Source: Bacteroidota bacterium
GTDB lineage: Bacteria; Bacteroidota; Bacteroidia; Bacteroidales; P3
NCBI GenBank assembly: GCA_017860275.1
Contig: JAFNAQ010000016.1
Location: 1-33,348, forward strand
DNA length: 33,348 bases
Reading direction: 5' to 3'
Below, in pieces: positions 28,618 to 33,348 of the stretch. Position 1 is the first letter of the stretch; each line of letters opens with the position of its first letter. Below the pieces are notes generated by a model, which did not search any database, was not told where the DNA came from, and saw nothing but the letters and a program-made list of their open reading frames with translations. Made by a program: the position numbers and the translations under genes.

Positions 28618-30660
28618 ATGGCAACAATCAAAAATAATTCGTTTGACTACTCAAAACCACTTAAATCCATATATTGGGTATCTGGAGTCTTGGTATCCTT
28701 ATTCCTACTCTGCCAAATATTCCCTCCACTATTTGTTCTCGACTCCACAACACTTAAACACTATGTATTCGCAATACTAAACACCATTGCCATTGGATTC
28801 TTGGTTTATTATATAAACACAAAAGATGGTGGTATTCCAAGCTGGATATTCAAAAATAAGATAAGCTACTCTTGGCTATTACTATTATTATTTATGCTAG
28901 TGTCCTTCTTGCAAGCAGTGAACATACCTGAGAGTATAGTTACCATAAATCGCTGGATAATTATCTTTTTGATGTTTATCTACTTCTCAATCTTTCTAGA
29001 CAAGAAACCAAAGCTATTTTCCATAATTATTAACCTTTCAATAATCATTTCAACAATAAATGTCCTTTCCTGCATAATCCCATATTACTACCTTGACGTA
29101 TATGCAAACCCAAGAAAGAACCTATATCTTAATGGATTATATGGAAACAAAAATATCTTTGCAGCAGCAATTCTCTTCAAGCTCCCATTCCTATACTATG
29201 CCTTCTTTTTCAGAAAGAAATTCATAAAGTACTTCTCTTTGTTTCTAATCTTTGCCCTCACCTTCTGCCTTGTAATACTTAGTGCAAGAACTAGCTTTAT
29301 TGGGTTAATACTTCAGATAGTAATAATTGCAGCATACGGACTGTTTAATTTCTATTTCAACAAGAAATCAAAGAAACTACTTATCAATTGCTCAATCATT
29401 ATCCTTACACTAATTGCAGGATTTCTCTCTGGTGATAGATTTATTAAATACAACTTCGAACACTATGCAGTAAATAGCACCGAAGGAGCAAGGTATCACT
29501 TCTCAAAAGAACAAAATAACTATGCCATTGCCAATAGATTTAAGAGCATAGAGGAAGGCAACTCAAAAGGAAGACTTATTATTTGGAAGAACAGTAAGGA
29601 AATTATTAAACAAAACCCAATCCTTGGCTATGGAGTAGGGAATCACAAGTTAGCAATAATGAAGGTCGAGGCTGCTAAGAAACCTAACTACGTAGTTAGC
29701 GACCACGCACATAACGACTTTATTGAAATGTGGTCAGAGCTTGGAATATTTGGACTAATGTCCTATCTCTTATTATTTGCCAGCGCAGTATATCTGTTTA
29801 TAAAGACTCAGCTCAAAAAAAGGCTAAAGGAAACAACACGTTTTATGTCGCTTGTGGGAATAGCAACACTTTCTACATATATGAATGATGCAATGTTTAA
29901 CTTCCCACTCGAAAGAGCCGATACTCAACTCTACCTCGCACTTTCAATGAGCTTAATCCTTGTAGCCTATTATCGTGCACATCCAATCCTTAACCCAAGA
30001 CCTCTTAAGAAATACATATTCTATATAATAGGAGTGCTAACAATTGGGATAACAACAATAGAGACCATGCACTTTGTTTCTTCAATAATGCAGAAAGAGA
30101 AAATACTTCAAACCAATGGTTCTAAGACCATAAACTATACCGCAGAAGAGTGGGAAAAACGCTTCCCTCCTATCCCTACAATCGACGAGAGTGCAAATCC
30201 AATAGCAATGAGTATAGGTATGAGATACGATGCCGAAAAAAAATACAGAAAAGCAATAGACGTAATAATAAACGATTACTCCAACCCATATTACGGATTA
30301 CGAGAATTTCGACTCTCAAACTACTATCTAAAACTTGGCAAACTCGATTCCTCGGAGTATTATGCAAACAAATGTATTGGAATGAAACCACTATGCTACG
30401 AGCCAGTAAAAGTTCTATATTACAAAGCTAAAAAGCTAAAAGACCTTACTCCTGCCGAAAAGGCCATAAGTGCTTTTCTAACAAGATATAAGTCGGAAAA
30501 AAACGCATGGATAGACCTTGCATACCTAAAAATTAGCTTAGGAAAGCTCTCTGAGGCGAAAATCCTATTAGACTCAGCAAGTTACTACTTTCCCGATGAG
30601 GAGAAAATATATAGTATTTACGACACAATTGCTCAAAAAAGCGAAAAAGCGAAAAAATAA
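28618..30660 (+). CDS. O-antigen ligase/polymerase family membrane protein
   Basis: The 680-residue protein has about eleven hydrophobic segments across residues ~15-500. Its periplasmic loop carries the Wzy_C/WaaL pattern GYGVGNHKLAIMK, then VSDHAHNDFIEMWSELGIFGL, in which the His-x-His-Asn and E-x-G-x-G residues are the family core. Residues ~530-680 form helical pairs with Tyr/Leu/Lys patterns like TPR repeats (YYLKLGKLDSSEYYANK; DLAYLKISLGKLSEAKILL). WaaL-type enzymes join O-antigen to lipid A-core; Wzy polymerases and bacterial oligosaccharyltransferases share the fold, so the exact role is open. Codon use differs slightly (more C-ended codons) from the neighbours. Confidence 0.85.
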   Translation: MATIKNNSFDYSKPLKSIYWVSGVLVSLFLLCQIFPPLFVLDSTTLKHYVFAILNTIAIGFLVYYINTKDGGIPSWIFKNKISYSWLLLLLFMLVSFLQAVNIPESIVTINRWIIIFLMFIYFSIFLDKKPKLFSIIINLSIIISTINVLSCIIPYYYLDVYANPRKNLYLNGLYGNKNIFAAAILFKLPFLYYAFFFRKKFIKYFSLFLIFALTFCLVILSARTSFIGLILQIVIIAAYGLFNFYFNKKSKKLLINCSIIILTLIAGFLSGDRFIKYNFEHYAVNSTEGARYHFSKEQNNYAIANRFKSIEEGNSKGRLIIWKNSKEIIKQNPILGYGVGNHKLAIMKVEAAKKPNYVVSDHAHNDFIEMWSELGIFGLMSYLLLFASAVYLFIKTQLKKRLKETTRFMSLVGIATLSTYMNDAMFNFPLERADTQLYLALSMSLILVAYYRAHPILNPRPLKKYIFYIIGVLTIGITTIETMHFVSSIMQKEKILQTNGSKTINYTAEEWEKRFPPIPTIDESANPIAMSIGMRYDAEKKYRKAIDVIINDYSNPYYGLREFRLSNYYLKLGKLDSSEYYANKCIGMKPLCYEPVKVLYYKAKKLKDLTPAEKAISAFLTRYKSEKNAWIDLAYLKISLGKLSEAKILLDSASYYFPDEEKIYSIYDTIAQKSEKAKK

Positions 30661-30759
30661 ATAAAAATAATTTAGCTTGCAAGGGCTTGATTAGCTGCGC
30701 ACTAAAATAATTCTCAAAATATTTTTCGATAAATATTACACCACTAATTATTTTTGTTG

Positions 30760-30768
30760 TAGTTTTGC
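30760..30768 (+). promoter_or_regulatory. Promoter -7 element for the small lipoprotein
   Basis: TAGTTTTGC fits TAnnTTTG, 46 bases before the lipoprotein ATG. A -33 TTTG is not evident. Confidence 0.5.
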
Positions 30769-30813
30769 AGAGTTAAAACAAACGAATTGTCAAACATTTT
30801 AAAACAAACGAAA

Positions 30814-30966
30814 ATGAAAAAAGCATTATTTTTATTAGCTGTTGCTGCAGTATTCGCAGCTTGTGGTGGAAAAACTGAAACTCCAACTGAAACTGCAATC
30901 GAAACTCCAGTTGAAACTGTAGTTGAAACTCCAGCAGAAACTCCAGCAGTTACTCCAGCTAAGTAA
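30814..30966 (+). CDS. Small ETP-repeat lipoprotein
   Basis: A 50-codon gene encodes a lipoprotein signal with lipobox FAAC (Cys 17), followed by GGK and then a low-complexity region in which ETP/ETA/ETV units recur about every four or five residues. There is no folded domain, so it is probably a flexible anchored peptide in the envelope. It has its own promoter motif and a strong terminator, suggesting a real and perhaps abundant product. The antisense frame in this region is a shadow of the repeat. Confidence 0.8.
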   Translation: MKKALFLLAVAAVFAACGGKTETPTETAIETPVETVVETPAETPAVTPAK

Positions 30967-30998
30967 TTCACCGCAGATTAAATTCTGCTGAATAAAAA

Positions 30999-31036
30999 TA
31001 AGTAGTCCCGATTAATCCTGAGACTACTTTTTTTTG
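30999..31036 (+). terminator. Terminator after the small lipoprotein gene (probably bidirectional)
   Basis: AAGTAGTC (31000-31007) and GACTACTT (31022-31029) form a perfect 8-bp stem with a 14-base loop, followed by a run of T on the plus strand. On the minus strand the same stem is followed by ATTTTTATT, so it can also end the abiE transcript. Confidence 0.85.
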
Positions 31037-31123
31037 TGCCCAAAAATTCGAGGTCTATGTTCATGCAAGCAAGGAAATATAGTTTCTGCCCCATTGATAA
31101 CAAAGCGGACGTAGACAAACCAT

Positions 31124-32101
31124 TTATGGATTGATATTCCAAGGAACAGACTCAAGCCTATCCTTTATCATTATTAAAGTCCCTAACATTTCTTCCTCAC
31201 TAGGCAATTCACCATATACTAACTTTCCAAAATCAGTACTATAGCTAGACTTTAAATTTTCCCAACATCCTTCTAAATTATCGAATATTAGAGCCCTTAC
31301 AGGATGTTCCCTAAGCCACTGATTATTATTCCTAAAACTTTCTACATCATCATTTGCAACTTTTAATAACATTAGGTCAAACTCATTTGAATTGAAAAAA
31401 TCCAGAAATTCTTCTTGCTTTAACATTTGATTCAAATCATATATATGCCTAACCTTTTTGCATAACATATCCATAGGATTATCTCCATAAGAAAATCTAA
31501 CTAAACTCATTATTTTTTCGCATATCGTTCTAGTTGGACTTAATACAAGGAATTGAAATGGAAGCAATCCATTTTCAGCAGCCATTTTCTCCTGACCATT
31601 ATCAATCATCATCTTACCGATAAATGAAACGATTGCTTTACAAGAATAAGGTTCGGAACTACCTAACCAAGTAGCCTCAAGAACAATAAAATCTCTTACC
31701 TGCCCAAAATCCCCTACAAACTCTTTATTATATGAATGTGCCGTCTTACGATTCATACCTCTTTTAATTGTAAGTCCATCTACTCCTAATTCAGGCATAA
31801 AAGCACTTACCACACCACTTATTTTCCCTATTTTTGTCTTCAGCTTATTATTTGTTTCCCCTTCTCTTCTCAATATCCCCAAATCAATATCCTCAGAGAA
31901 ACGTTCAATCAAATTATAACATTTAGACAAAGCTGTTCCTCCCTTAAACACTATATCCTTGCTAATATCATTCTCAGAAATTAAAAATAGAGCATATGTT
32001 ACCCAGTAATCCTTTTCCACATAAATATCAGGAATATTCATTTTGTCAGCCGTTGCCCTAATAGCTTGAATGAAAAGAGTCTTATTTTGATGTAGTTTCA
32101 T
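31124..32101 (-). CDS. AbiEii-type nucleotidyltransferase toxin
   Basis: AbiEii/DUF1814 proteins are nucleotidyltransferase-fold toxins of type IV toxin-antitoxin, abortive-infection systems. Visible are E33-K-D-Y-W of the conserved N-terminal block (numbered from ATG 32113), the GGTALSK motif (58-64) and the catalytic RFSEDIDL motif (71-78), in which D75 and D77 would bind metal. The best start is ATG 32101, which overlaps the antitoxin stop as ATGA and matches the MKLHQNK start of homologues; ATG 32113 is also in frame. The protein is 325 residues long. Substrate (tRNA or protein) is not known here. Confidence 0.9.
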   Translation of the reverse strand: MKLHQNKTLFIQAIRATADKMNIPDIYVEKDYWVTYALFLISENDISKDIVFKGGTALSKCYNLIERFSEDIDLGILRREGETNNKLKTKIGKISGVVSAFMPELGVDGLTIKRGMNRKTAHSYNKEFVGDFGQVRDFIVLEATWLGSSEPYSCKAIVSFIGKMMIDNGQEKMAAENGLLPFQFLVLSPTRTICEKIMSLVRFSYGDNPMDMLCKKVRHIYDLNQMLKQEEFLDFFNSNEFDLMLLKVANDDVESFRNNNQWLREHPVRALIFDNLEGCWENLKSSYSTDFGKLVYGELPSEEEMLGTLIMIKDRLESVPWNINP

Positions 32102-32823
32102 ACTATATTCCATTTTTTTAAATTTGGGAGAACATCCATAGCTCCATAAAATTGATATTTGGTAATTGGATTTAATGAATCCTGAAGAGGCTTTGTTATT
32201 CCACTATATCCCAATTGGTCAAGCAAGCTTCCAAGCAATGCCTTGGTAGCGGGAGGATACTTTAAAGCTAACCGAACCAAAGAACAGACTTCCTTTTGGG
32301 AGAGATTATTAACTATAGCTAAAAATCTTATGCAAGAGGATTTTATAGTAGAATCAGGAATTTTTTTAATATATCTGATTGCATCCAATAATTGCAATAA
32401 AGGTATATTTTCTTTAGTAATGGTATTTTTTTGTTTAACAAATACAATAGTGTAACGCTCTCTTTTTAAATTGGGACGAATTTCATTTCTACCAATCTGT
32501 ATTGTATTACTCACCTGAGAGGTCAAACCCAATTGATTATAAACGCTATAACCCGTAAGGTAACCTATAATTTTCCCATTATCCTCAAGCAAGTCTTTTA
32601 CTACCTGTTTTTGTGAGGGGATAAGATTCCCAAAAGGAGTGCTTTCAGGTTTATAATATTTCCCCTTAGACAGTTTTACAATCCTACCCGATGCCACTAA
32701 GCGATTAAGAGCTTTAATAACTGCTTCTTTATTATTCACCTCAGTAATAAAGTCAGAATAGGTGAAGATATATCCATTAGGTAGTCTATCTATCTTATAT
32801 ACTATATAATCAGTTATTTTCAT
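32098..32823 (-). CDS. AbiEi-type antitoxin (DUF6088-like)
   Basis: The 241-residue protein has an N-terminal winged-helix region (YSDFITEVNNKEAVIKALNRLVASGRIVKLSKGKYYKP, about 24-62) that should bind DNA, then a C-terminal domain with GYLTGYSVYNQLGLTSQVSNTI, the AbiEi family pattern. Such antitoxins counteract the nucleotidyltransferase and repress their own promoter. It overlaps the toxin gene by four bases, and an inverted repeat covers its promoter, both consistent with this role. Confidence 0.88.
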   Translation of the reverse strand: MKITDYIVYKIDRLPNGYIFTYSDFITEVNNKEAVIKALNRLVASGRIVKLSKGKYYKPESTPFGNLIPSQKQVVKDLLEDNGKIIGYLTGYSVYNQLGLTSQVSNTIQIGRNEIRPNLKRERYTIVFVKQKNTITKENIPLLQLLDAIRYIKKIPDSTIKSSCIRFLAIVNNLSQKEVCSLVRLALKYPPATKALLGSLLDQLGYSGITKPLQDSLNPITKYQFYGAMDVLPNLKKWNIV

Positions 32824-32838
32824 ATAATTAATTTTGAT

Positions 32839-32873
32839 GCAAAGATAATTATTTTGTCCAGTTAATTAGCAAA
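32839..32873 (-). promoter_or_regulatory. abiE promoter
   Basis: TATCTTTGC (32839-32847) is a good -7 element, and TTTG (32870-32873) lies 22 bases upstream as the -33 element. Transcription would start near 32833, about ten bases before the antitoxin ATG. Confidence 0.7.
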
Positions 32874-32884
32874 AAAACTGGACA
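32855..32884. promoter_or_regulatory. Probable abiE operator (inverted repeat over the promoter)
   Basis: TGTCCAGTT (32855-32863) and AACTGGACA (32876-32884) are perfect 9-bp inverted arms with a 12-base centre. They enclose the -33 element, so a dimer bound here would block RNA polymerase. AbiEi proteins are known to bind inverted repeats in their own promoter; that this antitoxin binds this repeat is inference. Confidence 0.65.
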
Positions 32885-32906
32885 TTTTTAGTACATAATC
32901 AGAAAA

Positions 32907-33348
32907 AACAAAAAAACCACCCTTGGTTGGAAGATAGATGCAATCCATAAGAGAGCTTATTATGTCTCAACAGAGGATGATAAGATGGCTATCTCCTATT
33001 TGCTTAAGAAACAAACCTGCCGACTTGGTTATTATCGATGCCTTTGCCGATGTTTTTACTGGGCAGCTCTACGAAACAAATAGAGTTAGGGCATTCTTAA
33101 ATGAATTCTCTCAGCTAGCACAAAGACATGGATGCTTGATTATCTTTCTTCATCATACCAATAAACGCTCCGACGAGATTGCACCTTCGAAGCATAATGC
33201 CTTAGGTTCTCAGGGTTTCGAGGCAAAGATGAGACTAATGATTGAACTAAAAAGCGATATTCAAACCAACAACCTAAAACACTTCTGTATTGTCAAGGGC
33301 AACTACCTTTCGCATAAATTCAAGACACACTCCTACCTAATAAAATTC
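32907..33348 (+). pseudogene. Broken RepA/AAA_25-like RecA-fold ATPase, running off the window
   Basis: In one frame (codons from 32916) KTTLGWKIDAI and YYVSTEDDKMAISYLLKKQ resemble the end of a Walker A motif and the strand after it. Near 33009-33015 the match moves to another frame, continuing KPADLVIIDAFADVF (Walker B), LIIFLHHTNKR and ALGSQGFEAKMR to the right edge. The roughly 40-50 residues normally found between these two parts are missing. The 5' part, including the glycines of Walker A, is also missing; a TAG at 32889 closes the frame. The family occurs in plasmid and island replication modules. Because the 3' end is outside the window, an intact tail cannot be excluded. Confidence 0.75.

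Noticed and set aside
30661-30720. Possible terminator after the O-antigen ligase gene
   Set aside because: Only short, imperfect pairings occur and no T run follows.
30744-30971. Minus-strand ORF with GVSxGVS repeats
   Set aside because: Its repeats are the complement of the ETP repeats of the small lipoprotein, which has a signal peptide, promoter motif and terminator.
1-33348. CRISPR arrays, tRNA or rRNA genes, complete insertion sequences
   Set aside because: No regularly spaced repeats, tRNA-like folds, rRNA segments or paired terminal repeats with a transposase were seen by reading; a computational scan was not possible.

Overview
The window looks like a chromosomal segment of an AT-rich member of the Bacteroidota, most likely order Bacteroidales. 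The evidence is: the gene order secY-map-infA-rpmJ with no adk; promoters built on TAnnTTTG with an upstream TTG/TTTG instead of -35/-10 boxes; almost no Shine-Dalgarno sequences; a long acidic tail on L17; zinc-free forms of S4, S14 and L36; and a secreted fibronectin-III/jelly-roll protein of the kind exported by type IX secretion. No species is claimed.

Layout. (1) 1-2388, minus: N-terminal 796 codons of a large secreted multidomain protein that runs off the left edge. (2) 2389-2892: non-coding, ending in a strong terminator for the ribosomal operon. (3) 2893-20949, minus: one continuous str-S10-spc-alpha operon of 33 genes read from rpsL to rplQ, including fusA, secY, map, infA and rpoA. 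Three genes are short (rpmD, rpmJ) or have adjusted starts (map). Several intercistronic hairpins stand out: rpsG/fusA, rpsJ/rplC and rpsM/rpsK. (4) 20950-21413: divergent control region with two consensus promoters facing rpsL, a leader containing a short ORF, and a promoter facing a rubredoxin gene. (5) 21414-24442, plus: rubredoxin with its own terminator, then a tightly overlapping ugd-rfbD-NlpC/P60 lipoprotein cluster (nucleotide-sugar synthesis and cell-wall hydrolysis). (6) 24447-28456, minus: a secreted DUF4412-like protein, the DNA translocase FtsK and a LolA-like lipoprotein chaperone, probably one operon. (7) 28618-30966, plus: an O-antigen ligase/polymerase-type membrane protein with a C-terminal repeat region, and a tiny lipoprotein with ETP repeats followed by a terminator. 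(8) 31037-33348: accessory region with a short unexplained piece of different composition, an AbiE-type toxin-antitoxin/abortive-infection pair whose promoter sits under a 9-bp inverted repeat, and a broken RecA-like (RepA/AAA_25-type) ATPase gene running off the right edge.

Together the genes describe translation and protein export (regions 3-4), envelope and surface polysaccharide building (5-7), a surface adhesin-like protein (1), and a defence module placed against the relic of a mobile-element gene (8). The most unusual items are the hairpins inside the ribosomal operon, the two-promoter rpsL leader with its short ORF, the strong Shine-Dalgarno sequences at rplE and rplF in a genome that otherwise lacks them, and the operator-like palindrome over the abiE promoter. 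No complete new system could be demonstrated from sequence alone.
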